Part shown: positions 8,451 to 16,657 of the stretch, piece after piece
Position numbering within the stretch: position 1 is the first letter of the stretch
Layout: each line of letters begins with the position of its first letter
Source: Mycobacterium sp. 236(2023)
GTDB lineage: Bacteria; Actinomycetota; Actinomycetes; Mycobacteriales; Mycobacteriaceae
Direction of reading: 5' to 3'
Assembly: GCF_029623955.1 (NCBI RefSeq)
Contig: NZ_JARSBP010000003.1
Coordinates: forward strand, 620,001 to 684,000
DNA length: 64,000 nucleotides
Notes under the pieces: model-generated
What the model was told of the DNA's origin: nothing
The model's input: only the letters and a program-made list of their open reading frames with translations
The model's database searches: none
Program-made: the position numbers and the translations under genes

Positions 8451-8807
8451 TCAGGCGTCCGGCATGTTCGACGGGGGAAGGCCGCACCGGGCCCGGAAGT
8501 CCGTCATCGGCTGCCGGATCCCCTGCAGCTCGGCCTGCACGCCGGGGCTCGTGTCGAGATACGCGTCCACCTTGGCGCGCCGCTCGTCCGGCGGGAGCCC
8601 GCGCAGGCTCGTGAAGAACCAGTTCACGTCGGGGTGGGTGAACATGTAGGCCGACAACGATGCCGAGACGCCGGACAAGATGCCCGCCTGGTCGGCGACG
8701 GAGCAGTTCGGGGCAGGTGGGGGTTGCGACGCGGCGAGCGCGCTGCTGCCGAGCAGTGCCGCCCCGGCGATCACCATGGCGCCTGCGGATCGGACGAGAA
8801 CAGACAT
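8451..8807 (-). CDS. exported hemophore-like protein (Rv0203/Rv1174c family)
   Basis: A 118-residue secreted protein with a signal peptide (VRSAGAMVIAGAALLGSSALA, cleavage near ASQPPP). The mature part has the pattern of mycobacterial hemophore-related proteins: C in NCSVADQAG, AYMFTHPDVNWFFTSLRGLPPDERRAKV, then LQGIRQPMTDFRARCGLPP, the two cysteines likely forming a disulfide. Rv0203 carries haem across the cell envelope; that role is inferred here from pattern only. The ATG at 8807 is preceded by AGAGGAGTAGG, an excellent ribosome site, so the 18 residues of open frame upstream are discarded. Confidence 0.75.
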   Translation of the reverse strand: MSVLVRSAGAMVIAGAALLGSSALAASQPPPAPNCSVADQAGILSGVSASLSAYMFTHPDVNWFFTSLRGLPPDERRAKVDAYLDTSPGVQAELQGIRQPMTDFRARCGLPPSNMPDA

Positions 8808-8857
8808 TCCTACTCCTCTACGTGGTCGGGTCAAACGTGCCAGGGACCGCACTGCCA

Positions 8858-9103
8858 TCACTCGTCGTCGTCGGCGCCGAACGCGGCACCGCCGCCGTGT
8901 TCGACCTGCGTTCGATCCCTACGGGGATTGAGGGCGATGTCGAGGTCGCTGTCGTAGCAGTACAGGTCCAGTTCGCACCACGGATACTCGGTCGGAATGG
9001 GTGCTATCGACAGCGGGCCTGCAGATGCCACCGAGGCGGATACCAGCCCGGTGGCCACGGCTCCCGCCGCCAGAAACGGTATTGCGTAGAAGGATTTCCG
9101 CAT
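8858..9103 (-). CDS. small exported protein of unknown function
   Basis: An 81-residue protein with a clear signal peptide (MRKSFYAIPFLAAGAVATGL, cleavage after ASVASA) and a short acidic mature part containing two cysteines in YPWCELDLYCYDSD and a tail ending GADDDE. The ATG at 9103 has GGGAGG five to six bases upstream; a GTG immediately before it is an alternative. The adjacent downstream hemophore-like gene lies 50 bases away on the same strand, so they could share a transcript. I recognise no family. Confidence 0.6.
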   Translation of the reverse strand: MRKSFYAIPFLAAGAVATGLVSASVASAGPLSIAPIPTEYPWCELDLYCYDSDLDIALNPRRDRTQVEHGGGAAFGADDDE

Positions 9104-9498
9104 CACAACCTCCCGGCCCGGTCGCCAACGATTCGCGGGCCGAACACCGGCTTGCGCTGGTGCCTAATCTGCCGTTTGAGGTGGTCGGGGACATCCCCCT
9201 GAATGGGTGAAATCAGCGCTCCCACTGGGGTCGAGCGTGGGCGTTACGCACGGATTTCCGGCCGAAAGCGTGCACGGGCCCCACGCTCGGCGCACGCGCC
9301 GACGATGAATGCTGTTGCTGCCGGAGCTTTCCGAGAGTCTCGAGCCATATGCTGCCGGGTCCTTCGAGGATTACGAGGGACAGCCCGATGAAGACGACGA
9401 TGCCGGCCAAGACGGTCTTCGCGAGAGTGCGGTGAGGGCGAAAGAATTGCGAAATTCCCGCCCTGAGCGCCCTCTCGGCGCTCCGAGAGCGAACTTTG

Positions 9499-9571
9499 TG
9501 CCCCCGGCATGATTCGAACATGCGACACCGGCTTTAGGAGAGCCGTGCTCTATCCCCTGAGCTACGGGGGC
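9499..9571 (-). tRNA. tRNA-Arg (anticodon CCT)
   Basis: A complete cloverleaf on the minus strand. The acceptor stem is GCCCCCG (from 9571) paired with CGGGGGC, with discriminator A at 9499. The D arm is GCTC...GAGC, the anticodon stem is CCGGC with loop CTCCTAA giving anticodon CCT, and the T arm is CATGTTCGAATCATG with its TTCGAA loop. The CCA end is not encoded. It decodes AGG arginine codons, rare in GC-rich genomes. Confidence 0.93.
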
Positions 9572-9632
9572 GACAACCGGGGGAAGCTTACCTGGCTGAC
9601 GCGGCAGGCCCTCAATCGGAAAACCTCAGTTA

Positions 9633-9672
9633 TGTCAAAAGTGTCAAAACTTTGGTGTTGGCCCGGTACTGT
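9633..9672 (+). promoter_or_regulatory. candidate promoter with direct repeats for the oxidase-like operon
   Basis: TGTCAAAA occurs twice, at 9633-9640 and 9642-9649, nine bases apart, a possible regulator site. TACTGT at 9667-9672 fits the TANNNT -10 pattern and ends seven bases before the GTG at 9680, so the transcript may start on that codon. No good -35 is visible. Confidence 0.35.
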
Positions 9673-9679
9673 CCCGACC

Positions 9680-10396
9680 GTGGAGCTGACACTTCAACGC
9701 ATCGGCGCCTGGTCGGGCACCATCATGATCCTTCTCTACGGCGCCAGCTTTTCCGGTATCGCCCAACTCTTCCCGCCGCTGTCCCCGGCCGCGCCGGCCG
9801 ACGAGATCGCCGCGTTCTTCGTCGACCACAAGCTCTGGATTCGCTTCGGGGTCTCGGGCGCACTGCTGAGCGCCGTCCTCGCGCTGCCGTTCCTTGCGGC
9901 GATCGTCCTGCGAATCCGGCGGGTCGAAGGCCATTTCGGCATGCTGTCGATGACCCAGCTGATGGCGGCGACGGTGTTCGTGCCCGCACTGCTGTTCCCG
10001 CAGTTCTTCCTCGGCGTGGCGGCCTACCGTCCCGAGGAGCGCTCCGCCGAACTCACCCAGGCCCTCAACGACGTGTTCTGGCTCTGGTTCATCGGCATCG
10101 TCGGCACGATCATCATCCAAAACTTGACGCTGGCCGCCGCGTCGTTCATGGACAAGACCGACCCGCCGACGTTCCCGCGGTGGTACGGCTACCTCAACCT
10201 CTGGGTGGCCACGCTGTCGCTGCCGGGCTGCGTGGTGGTCGTCTTCAACGACGGTCCACTGGCCTGGGACGGCGTATTCGCCTTCTACATACCGGGTCTC
10301 GTGCTCGTGGTGTGGCTGTTCTCCACCACCGCCGTGATGCTCAAATCGATCAAGGCCGAGCAGAAGGCCCTGTCGGTCGAACCCGTCCCCGCGTGA
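9680..10396 (+). CDS. multi-pass membrane protein upstream of oxidase-like genes
   Basis: A 238-residue protein with about six membrane segments (for example TIMILLYGASFSGIAQLF, SGALLSAVLALPFLAAIVL and VFWLWFIGIVGTIIIQ). I recognise no catalytic motif or named family with confidence. It overlaps the cytochrome oxidase subunit III-like gene by four bases (GTGA) and is probably the first gene of a three-gene membrane operon. The GTG at 9680 is chosen because a -10-like hexamer sits directly upstream; an ATG at 9632 in the same frame would place the start inside the repeated regulatory stretch. Confidence 0.65.
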   Translation: MELTLQRIGAWSGTIMILLYGASFSGIAQLFPPLSPAAPADEIAAFFVDHKLWIRFGVSGALLSAVLALPFLAAIVLRIRRVEGHFGMLSMTQLMAATVFVPALLFPQFFLGVAAYRPEERSAELTQALNDVFWLWFIGIVGTIIIQNLTLAAASFMDKTDPPTFPRWYGYLNLWVATLSLPGCVVVVFNDGPLAWDGVFAFYIPGLVLVVWLFSTTAVMLKSIKAEQKALSVEPVPA

Positions 10397-10986
10397 CGGC
10401 AACCGTTCATCCGCCGCGTGATGCGCGGCGGATCCCCGGTGAGAGCGGCACCTGGGTCTTCTTGTTCGGCGACATGCTCGTCTTCGGCGCCTTCTTCGTA
10501 ACGTTCCTCGTCGAACGCGCTGGATCTTCTGAGGCCCCCGGGACCTTCGACACCGCCCGAACCACCCTGCACATCGGCGTCGGTGTCGTCAACACCCTCG
10601 TCCTGCTGACGAGCTCACTGTGTGTTGTCTTGGCGCTCAACGCAATGCGTGCCGGCCTACGCCGGATCGCGACCCGTGCGGTGGCGGGGGCGATGGTCTG
10701 CGGCGTCGCCTTCATCGCGCTGAAGGTCTCCGAATACGTGTCCCTGGCATCAGCAGGCCACGGCCCCGGCGCCAACGACTTCTACCTCTACTACTTCATC
10801 CTCACCGGGCTGCACCTTTTCCACGTGTGTCTGGGCCTCGGCGCGCTGTCGTTCGTCGCCAGCCAGACCCGGCTGCCCGAACTGAGCGCCACCCGCACCG
10901 CGCTCGTCGAAGGGGGCGCCTGCTTCTGGCATCTCGTCGACCTGCTGTGGATCTTCCTGTTCGCACTGCTCTACCTGGTGAGCTGA
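10393..10986 (+). CDS. cytochrome c oxidase subunit III-like protein (NorE type)
   Basis: A 197-residue, five-helix membrane protein of the heme-copper oxidase subunit III family. Diagnostic stretches are GTWVFLFGDMLVFGAFFVTFL near the N-terminus, FYLYYFILTGLHLFHVCLGL, and the C-terminal EGGACFWHLVDLLWIFLFALLYLV with the conserved HxxDxxWI motif. Subunit III-like proteins accompany terminal oxidases or NO reductases (NorE); no catalytic subunit I lies within the window, so this is an orphan accessory module. The GTG start overlaps the previous stop, and the next gene overlaps by one base. Confidence 0.85.
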   Translation: MTATVHPPRDARRIPGESGTWVFLFGDMLVFGAFFVTFLVERAGSSEAPGTFDTARTTLHIGVGVVNTLVLLTSSLCVVLALNAMRAGLRRIATRAVAGAMVCGVAFIALKVSEYVSLASAGHGPGANDFYLYYFILTGLHLFHVCLGLGALSFVASQTRLPELSATRTALVEGGACFWHLVDLLWIFLFALLYLVS

Positions 10987-11255
10987 TGACAGTCCTGGAC
11001 CTGCTCAAGAACCGCGCCGGCGCCAGCTGGCTCTTCCTGGTGGCCCTGACCGTCGTCTCGTGGGCCGTCGGCGCCGAACACGGCACCGGCTCGATGGTGG
11101 CCGTCCTGGTCCTCGGCATCGCCGCGATCAAGGTGCGTCTGGTCGGACTCGACTTCATGGAGCTGCGCCACGCACCCCTACCGCTGCGGATCGCGTTCGA
11201 GGGCTACTGCGTCGGCATCTGGGCACTGCTGTCCGGGCTGTATCTGTGGCTTTAA
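10986..11255 (+). CDS. cytochrome c oxidase subunit IV-like protein (NorF type)
   Basis: An 89-residue protein with three membrane helices, matching the prokaryotic cytochrome c oxidase subunit IV family: RAGASWLFLVALTVVSWAVG, then VAVLVLGIAAIKVRLVGLDFMELRHAP, then GYCVGIWALLSGLYLW. The FMELRHAP loop between helices two and three is typical of NorF-like proteins. Its ATG overlaps the preceding TGA (TGATG). The end overlaps the convergent LLM gene by four bases. Together with the subunit III-like protein it probably assists assembly or stability of a heme-copper oxidase encoded elsewhere. Confidence 0.8.
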   Translation: MTVLDLLKNRAGASWLFLVALTVVSWAVGAEHGTGSMVAVLVLGIAAIKVRLVGLDFMELRHAPLPLRIAFEGYCVGIWALLSGLYLWL

Positions 11256-12076
11256 CGCAGTAGCGCGATCACCTTGCCGAACGCCTCGGCGTGGCGGTCC
11301 TGCACGGTGACGTAGCTGACCCCGTACACGTCGCGGTAGCCACGGATGCGTTCGGCCATCTCCTCGGTCGACCCCGACAGGGTGCCGGGATGCCGCAACA
11401 ACTCCTCGTCCGACAAGCCGGGCAGGAAGTGGCGCGGAATCGTCAGATCCGGCATCCCCGAATCGTCCAGCGGCATCGCCGTGATCGCGAGGTTCAACTC
11501 GAGATGGTCGAACCGCTCACCGGCCGCTTCCCGCACGAACGCGATCCGGTCGGCCAGCGGATCCTCGTCGGCGGTCGCCGCCCGGTCGCCACCGGTCAGA
11601 CCGATGATGTCGGCCGAACGCGCGGCGATACGCAGCACGCGGTCACCGTTGCCGGCGATCATGATCGGCACGTCCGGTAGATGCTCGGCCATGTACTCGG
11701 TGGTGGCCTTGAGATGGTCGACACGTTCCCCCGCGCTGGGGAAGGGGATCCCGGCGGCGTCGAACTCCTCCTTCACGTAGCCGGTGCCCAGCCCCAGATC
11801 GAGCCGCCCGTCGCTCAGGTCGTGCAGCGCCCCGACGTCGCGGGCGAGCAGCGCGGGCCGGTAGAACGCCGAGTTGATGACGAACGTGCCGACGCGCAGC
11901 GTCGACGTCGCCATCGCGATCGCCGTCATCACCGGGAACGGTGCCGGACCGCCCAGGTGGTCGGGGACGTGGAGGACGTCGAAGCCGAGGGCTTCGGCGC
12001 GGCGGGCGCTGTCCTCGAGCTTGGTGCGCGATCGGGCGCGCATCACCCCGACGCCGAACCGGAATTCCTTTGCCAT
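11252..12076 (-). CDS. LLM-class F420-dependent oxidoreductase
   Basis: A 274-residue luciferase-like flavin/F420 oxidoreductase. It begins MAKEFRFGVGVMRARSRTKL, followed by ARRAEALGFDVLHVPDHLG, FVINSAFYRPALLARDVGALHDLSDGRLDLGLGTGYVKEEF (quoted for its DLSDGRLDLGLGTG core) and IMIAGNGDRVLRIAARSADIIGLTG, all typical of mycobacterial F420-binding LLM proteins. These use reduced deazaflavin F420 for hydride transfer to small organic substrates, which cannot be predicted here. It is divergent from the YbdK-type ligase across a 123-base gap that contains a strong hairpin. Confidence 0.85.
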   Translation of the reverse strand: MAKEFRFGVGVMRARSRTKLEDSARRAEALGFDVLHVPDHLGGPAPFPVMTAIAMATSTLRVGTFVINSAFYRPALLARDVGALHDLSDGRLDLGLGTGYVKEEFDAAGIPFPSAGERVDHLKATTEYMAEHLPDVPIMIAGNGDRVLRIAARSADIIGLTGGDRAATADEDPLADRIAFVREAAGERFDHLELNLAITAMPLDDSGMPDLTIPRHFLPGLSDEELLRHPGTLSGSTEEMAERIRGYRDVYGVSYVTVQDRHAEAFGKVIALLR

Positions 12077-12144
12077 TTCGTGATCGTAGGTCCAGGTTTG
12101 AAGCGCGATGGGCAGGGGCATATACCGATCGACTTTCTCCCCCA

Positions 12145-12182
12145 GATCCGGCCCGTCGTCGAAATATCCGACGGGCCGGATC
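12145..12182. promoter_or_regulatory. perfect 14-bp hairpin in front of the YbdK-type ligase
   Basis: GATCCGGCCCGTCG (12145-12158) and its exact complement CGACGGGCCGGATC (12169-12182) enclose a 10-base loop. It lies 18 bases before the ATG at 12200, between two divergent genes. Neither side has a T-run, so a plain terminator is unlikely; it could be a leader structure of the ligase mRNA or an operator. Confidence 0.6.
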
Positions 12183-12199
12183 AATATCTCGGGACGGAC

Positions 12200-13297
12200 A
12201 TGACGGACATACCGACCCTCGGCGTCGAAGAGGAATTTCTTCTCGTCGATCCCGACTCCGGTGCCCCCGTCGCGCGTAATCGGGAGGTCGCCGACCGCGC
12301 CGCGCAGCGCGGCGTCGATCTGCAGCTCGAGCTGACAAGCTGCCAGGTGGAGACGGCGACGGACGTCGCCCGGCACACCCACGAACTGCGTGATCAGTTG
12401 GTCCACCTGCGCCGCACCGCTGCCGACGCCGCGGAGCAGGCAGGCGCCCGGCTGCTCGCCGTCGGGTTGCCGCCCACCCTGCCGCGCGAGTTCCCGTTGA
12501 CCGACACCCCGCGATACCGGGACATCGGTGAGCGGTTCGGCATGATCGCCCACGAACAGGGGATCTGCGGCTGCCACGTCCACGTCGCAGTTCCCGACCG
12601 CGATACCGCGATCGCCGTGAGCAACAGGCTGCGCCCCTGGCTGCCGACGCTGCTCGCGCTGACCGCGAACTCGGCGATCTATCGCAACGCCGACACCGGG
12701 CACGCCAGCTGGCGAAGTGTGCTGTGGGCCCGCTGGCCCAGCGCCGGTCCGCCTCCGGTGTTCGATTCGGCCGACGAGTTCGACGCCGCGGTGCAGATGC
12801 TCTGCCACAGCGGGGTGATCCGCGACGACGGCATGGTCTATTGGGATGTGCGGCCGTCGGCGAACTTCCCGACGGTCGAGGTGCGGGTCGCCGACGTTCC
12901 CGCGACCATCGCCGAGACGGTCGTGTTCGCCGCGCTGGTCCGTGGTTGCGTCATGACCGTGCTCGACGACGATCGTCGCGGCACCCCCGTGCTGCCGCTG
13001 GCGCCACACGCGCTGAAAGCCGCGTACTGGAAGGCCGCCCGCGACGGGCTCGACGGCGACGGCGTCGATCTGGAAAACCACGCCGCCGCACCGGCACTGA
13101 TGATCCTGCGAAATCTCGTCGAGCGCGTGCGGCCGGCGCTGGAAGCCGCCGGTGACCATGACCTCGTCGCCGCCGGCTTGGCGGCGATCGCCGAACGCGG
13201 CAACGGCGCGAGCAGACAGCGCCGAGCGTGGTCCCGTCGCCACGACGTGAACGACGTCCTCGCCGAAGCGGCCGCGGCGACCCTCGAACTCCCCTAG
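12200..13297 (+). CDS. ybdK: carboxylate-amine ligase, glutamate-cysteine ligase 2 family (YbdK)
   Basis: A 365-residue GCS2-family enzyme. LGVEEEFLLVDPDSG is the metal/substrate motif near the N-terminus, QLELTSCQVETAT follows, and GCHVHVAVPDRD and SRHDVNDVL come later, matching the family from end to end at the usual length. Members form amide bonds between glutamate and an amine such as cysteine at the expense of ATP; E. coli YbdK does so only weakly. Mycobacteria use mycothiol rather than glutathione, so the true product is unclear. The ATG at 12200 is preceded by GGGACGG. The stop overlaps the convergent rskA end. Confidence 0.85.
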   Translation: MTDIPTLGVEEEFLLVDPDSGAPVARNREVADRAAQRGVDLQLELTSCQVETATDVARHTHELRDQLVHLRRTAADAAEQAGARLLAVGLPPTLPREFPLTDTPRYRDIGERFGMIAHEQGICGCHVHVAVPDRDTAIAVSNRLRPWLPTLLALTANSAIYRNADTGHASWRSVLWARWPSAGPPPVFDSADEFDAAVQMLCHSGVIRDDGMVYWDVRPSANFPTVEVRVADVPATIAETVVFAALVRGCVMTVLDDDRRGTPVLPLAPHALKAAYWKAARDGLDGDGVDLENHAAAPALMILRNLVERVRPALEAAGDHDLVAAGLAAIAERGNGASRQRRAWSRRHDVNDVLAEAAAATLELP

Positions 13298-14013
13298 GCC
13301 AACGGCAGCTGTGCGAACACCGGGCTCGTGGGTTGCGTCGAACCGCCCGGCGGCTCAACCGTGAACGCCAGCGTCTGCGAGGCGCCGATGTCCGAGAGCA
13401 CCGCCGTGGTCGACGGCGCGACCTGCTCGGAATCCATCGTGCCCGCCGGATGCGGCCCTTCGGCGTCGATGAGCCACATCTGATAGACGGTGCCCGCCTC
13501 GGGTGGGGTCACGCCGTTCATGACCAGCACGCCGGCGTTCTCCGCCCGGGAGAACACCACCGTCGCGGTTCCGCCGCCGGGGATGTCGCCCGACACCGTG
13601 CGCACGTCGGGCGCGGCGAAGATCTCCTGCGCCGTCGATGCTGTCGGGGCGGGCCGCAGGGTGTAGCCGATACCGAGGGCGCCGAGTCCGATGGCCACGG
13701 CGGCGGCACCGGCAAGCAACGGCCGTGTCCACCGGCGAGGTTGTTTCGGTTGCGACGGCATCGCGCGGACGTTGCCGTCGGCGATCTGCCGCAGGATGTC
13801 GGCACGCAGGTGCGGCGGCGGCTCGACGGCGGTGGCCGCCGCGATGACGGCCATGGTCTCGCGCACCGCGCGCACCTCCGCGACGAACGCCTCGGCGACG
13901 TCGGGCGGTGCCACCGTCAGCTGACGGTCGATCTCGGCGGCTTCTGCCTCACTGACCGCGTGCAACGCATACGGCGTCGCCAGCGACAGCAGGTCTTCCT
14001 GAGGATTGGTCAC
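13294..14013 (-). CDS. rskA: anti-sigma-K factor RskA
   Basis: A 239-residue membrane-anchored anti-sigma factor. The N-terminal cytoplasmic part (LLSLATPYALHAVSEAEAAEIDR, FVAEVRAVRETMAVIAAATAVEPPPHLR) closely resembles M. tuberculosis RskA. One membrane helix follows at about residues 95-117 (PLLAGAAAVAIGLGALGIGY), then an extracytoplasmic domain (VVFSRAENAGVLVMNGVTPP, VYQMWLIDAEGPHPAG). RskA holds SigK at the membrane until it is cut by regulated proteolysis. The GTG at 14013 overlaps the sigK stop as GTGA; an ATG at 14028 is a weaker alternative. It is the last gene of the sigK operon. Confidence 0.93.
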   Translation of the reverse strand: MTNPQEDLLSLATPYALHAVSEAEAAEIDRQLTVAPPDVAEAFVAEVRAVRETMAVIAAATAVEPPPHLRADILRQIADGNVRAMPSQPKQPRRWTRPLLAGAAAVAIGLGALGIGYTLRPAPTASTAQEIFAAPDVRTVSGDIPGGGTATVVFSRAENAGVLVMNGVTPPEAGTVYQMWLIDAEGPHPAGTMDSEQVAPSTTAVLSDIGASQTLAFTVEPPGGSTQPTSPVFAQLPLA

Positions 14014-14594
14014 GCGACCCCCAGACATCTACGCAGGCCGCGGATCGCGTCACGCATCCGCGACTTGATGGTTGCCAGATTTGCGGTCAACCGTTCCGAC
14101 ACCTGCGCATACGTCAGGCCGTCGTAGTAAGCGAGCTGAATGCATTCCCGCTGCGTATCGGTGAGCGAGTCCAGACAACCGGTGACCCGCGCCCGTTCGT
14201 CACCACTGATCACCTCGTCCGAGACGTGGTCGGCGGGGCGCACCACGGTTGCAGCACCATAGCGGGACTCCCGTGAGCTGGCGGCCTCCTCGGAACGGAC
14301 CCGGTCGACCGCGCGGCGATGCGCGAGCGTGAGCAGCCAGGCCAGCGCCGAACCTGCCGACGGGTCGTAGTTTCCAGCGCTGCGCCACACCTGCAGGTAG
14401 ACGTCCTGAGTCGTCTCTTCGCTGTAGCCGGGATCGCGCAAAACCCGCGTGACCAGGCCGAAAACACGGGAACGTGTCTGGTCGTACAGCGTCGCGAACG
14501 CGTCGGCATCGCGGCGGGCCACCTGGCGCAGGAGTGCGTCGAGTTCGGCGGTCACGAGCCGTAGCCTATCGCTCACCAAGATCAATGCGGTCAT
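14010..14594 (-). CDS. sigK: ECF sigma factor SigK
   Basis: A 194-residue ECF sigma factor. Region 2 is FATLYDQTRSRVFGLVTRVLRDPGYSEETTQDVYLQVWR (core YSEETTQDVYLQVW), followed by LAWLLTLAHRRAVDRVRSEEA; region 4 is LTDTQRECIQLAYYDGLTYAQVSERL with TIKSRMRDAIRGLR. This tracks remembered M. tuberculosis SigK almost continuously. SigK directs transcription of its own locus and of mpt70/mpt83 in the tubercle bacillus. The ATG overlaps the upstream stop (ATGA); a GTG at 14555 would remove 13 residues and lies nearer the family start. Confidence 0.94.
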   Translation of the reverse strand: MTALILVSDRLRLVTAELDALLRQVARRDADAFATLYDQTRSRVFGLVTRVLRDPGYSEETTQDVYLQVWRSAGNYDPSAGSALAWLLTLAHRRAVDRVRSEEAASSRESRYGAATVVRPADHVSDEVISGDERARVTGCLDSLTDTQRECIQLAYYDGLTYAQVSERLTANLATIKSRMRDAIRGLRRCLGVA

Positions 14595-15376
14595 ATCGAT
14601 CGCCTCTTGGGCGGCCGCGGCACGAAGAACGGGGTGCGCGAACGGTATTCGTCGAACCCGGGCCGGCCGGCCATCTGCTGTTCGGTGAGCTTTCCGCCGG
14701 TGCCACACATCAGGAAGTACGTCATCAGCACCGGCGACAGGACGGTCGACAGCGAGACCGCCCCGGCGAACGAAACCAGCCACAGCCCCCACCAGACGCA
14801 GGCGTCGCCGAAATAGTTCGGATGGCGGGTCCACGCCCACAGGCCGCGATCCATGATCGCGCCCTTGTTGGCGGGATCGGCCTTGAACTGCCGCAACTGG
14901 TGGTCGCCGATCGCTTCGAAGATCACCCCGGCGAGCCAGACCGCGACGCCCAGGATCAGCACGGGCAACAGCGCCGACGGTGTCGGCCCGAGAACCGCGG
15001 ACACCTGCAGCGGCAGCGAGATGAACCACCCGGCGGCGGCCTGGACGGCGAAGATGCGACGGATGACGTTGGACGCGCTGGTATCGCCGCGCAGCAGGGA
15101 GTCGTAGCGGGGGTCTTCCCCCTTGTTTCGTGACTTGCCGACCATGTGCCACGCCAGCCGCAATCCCCAGATCGCGACCAACGCGAACAGCAGCAACCGT
15201 CGGACGAGATCGCCGGAACCCACCGCCGCGCACACTGCGGCGACGGCGACGAAACCGACACCCCAGGTGACATCGACGACGTTGTAGCGACCGATCCTGC
15301 GACCGATCGCGAAGGTGACTCCGTGGACGACGACCAGGATCGCCAGGGAGGCAAGGGAGACGAGGAGGAAGGACAT
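14591..15376 (-). CDS. DUF1295 membrane protein (steroid 5-alpha-reductase-like)
   Basis: A 261-residue integral membrane protein, counterpart by position of Rv0446c. It has about seven hydrophobic segments and the DUF1295 C-terminal signature GLWAWTRHPNYFGDACVWWGLW, followed by a G-G-K-x-x-E-Q loop (CGTGGKLTEQQM) and RPGFDEYRSRTPFFVPRPPKR. The fold is shared with steroid reductases and isoprenyl methyltransferases, which use NADPH or SAM at the membrane face; the reaction here is unknown. In the same operon it follows ufaA1 directly (the TAG and ATG abut) and overlaps sigK by four bases. Confidence 0.88.
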   Translation of the reverse strand: MSFLLVSLASLAILVVVHGVTFAIGRRIGRYNVVDVTWGVGFVAVAAVCAAVGSGDLVRRLLLFALVAIWGLRLAWHMVGKSRNKGEDPRYDSLLRGDTSASNVIRRIFAVQAAAGWFISLPLQVSAVLGPTPSALLPVLILGVAVWLAGVIFEAIGDHQLRQFKADPANKGAIMDRGLWAWTRHPNYFGDACVWWGLWLVSFAGAVSLSTVLSPVLMTYFLMCGTGGKLTEQQMAGRPGFDEYRSRTPFFVPRPPKRRSI

Positions 15377-16657
15377 CTACGGTCGGCTCAGTCGCCCGGT
15401 CGGTGCGAAGGTCCACTGGTAGACGTCGAGGTAACCCGACCGGAACCCGGCCTCGGAGTAGGCAAGGTAGAGCTCCCACATGCGGTGGAAGACTTCGTCG
15501 AAACCCAACGCCGCCACCGCTTCCCGCCGGCCCATGAAGCGTTCCCGCCACAACCGCAGCGTTTCGGCGTAGTGCGGACGCAGGGAGAACATGTCGACGG
15601 TGCGGAGCCTGGTGTTGCGCTCGGTGATGCTGATGATCGACTCGGTCGACGGGATGAGGCCGCCGGGGAAGATGTACTTCTGGATCCAGGTGTAGGTGTT
15701 GCGGCTGGCCAGCAACCGGTCGTGGGGCATCGTGATTGTTTGGATGCTCACGCGGCCACCGGGGTTGACCAGCCGGTCGAGTGCCGTGAAGTACGTGGGC
15801 CAGTACCGGTAGCCGACGGCCTCGATCATCTCGATCGACACCACGGCGTCGTAGCTGCCCTCGACGTCGCGGTAGTCGCACAGCTCGATGTCGACCCGGT
15901 CGCTCAGGCCAGCGGCCGCCACCCGCGCGGTGGCGAGTCGCTGTTGCTCTGCCGACAGCGTGATCGACCGCACCTGGGCGCCGCGAGCCGCTGCGCGCAG
16001 ACACAGTTCACCCCAACCGGTTCCGATTTCCAGCACGGTGCTTCCCGGTCCGACCTTCGCCGCGTCGAGCAGTCGGTCGATCTTGCGACGCTGGGCATTA
16101 GGCAGATCGGTCGCCGACGCCGGAAACGATTCGAACTGTGCGCTGGAGTAGGTCAGCGTCTCGTCGAGGAATTCGGCAAACAGCTCGTTCGACAAGTCGT
16201 AGTGCTCGGAGACATTCCTGCGTGCCTGGGCGATGCTGTTCAGTTGCGACCGGGGATGGCGCACCACTGCGAGCGGCCGGAACCGTTGTAGCACTGGTGG
16301 AATCAGTTCGGCGAGACGTTTACCGAATTCGGTGAGCAGGCCTGCGGGATCGCTCGAGCTCCAGTCGCCGGCCATGTACGACTCACCGAAACCGATGAGG
16401 CCGTAGCGCCCGACCCGGCGCACCATGTGGTCGGGGCGGTGCACCACCATGGTCGGCAGCGTCGGGTCGGCCGCGCCGATGCGGGTGCCGTCGGGATAGA
16501 GCACACGAATGGGCAGGCGTGACGCCGCGCGCCGGAACAGCCGGTCGGCGACCGCGCCGGCGGTGATGCTGGCGACCCCGCCGGGCACTCTCGCGACGTC
16601 CGGCCAGCGTTCCTTATCGGCTGCGCCGGAGCGTGTTCCGGAGAGTTCAGTCGTCAC
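15377..16657 (-). CDS. ufaA1: cyclopropane-fatty-acid-synthase-like methyltransferase UfaA1
   Basis: A 426-residue SAM-dependent methyltransferase of the CFA synthase/mycolic-acid methyltransferase superfamily. After an N-terminal region with MVVHRPDHMVRRVGRYGLIGFGESYMAGDW (core GFGESYMAGDW), it has the NVSEHYDLSNELFAEFLDETLTYSSA core motif, the SAM-binding loop LEIGTGWGELCLRAA, and VSIEMIEAVGYRYWP. M. tuberculosis UfaA1 has been linked to methylation of oleic acid to tuberculostearic acid. It sits in the SigK operon: its start overlaps the DUF1365 gene by four bases and its stop touches the DUF1295 start. Confidence 0.9.
   Translation of the reverse strand: MTTELSGTRSGAADKERWPDVARVPGGVASITAGAVADRLFRRAASRLPIRVLYPDGTRIGAADPTLPTMVVHRPDHMVRRVGRYGLIGFGESYMAGDWSSSDPAGLLTEFGKRLAELIPPVLQRFRPLAVVRHPRSQLNSIAQARRNVSEHYDLSNELFAEFLDETLTYSSAQFESFPASATDLPNAQRRKIDRLLDAAKVGPGSTVLEIGTGWGELCLRAAARGAQVRSITLSAEQQRLATARVAAAGLSDRVDIELCDYRDVEGSYDAVVSIEMIEAVGYRYWPTYFTALDRLVNPGGRVSIQTITMPHDRLLASRNTYTWIQKYIFPGGLIPSTESIISITERNTRLRTVDMFSLRPHYAETLRLWRERFMGRREAVAALGFDEVFHRMWELYLAYSEAGFRSGYLDVYQWTFAPTGRLSRP

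Noticed and set aside
9213..9498. Small membrane protein frame on the minus strand (hydrophobic stretch KTVLAGIVVFIGLSLVIL)
   Set aside because: The only ATG start lies inside the tRNA-Arg gene; inside the allowed part only a TTG without a ribosome site exists. Interesting hydrophobic segment but not supported enough.
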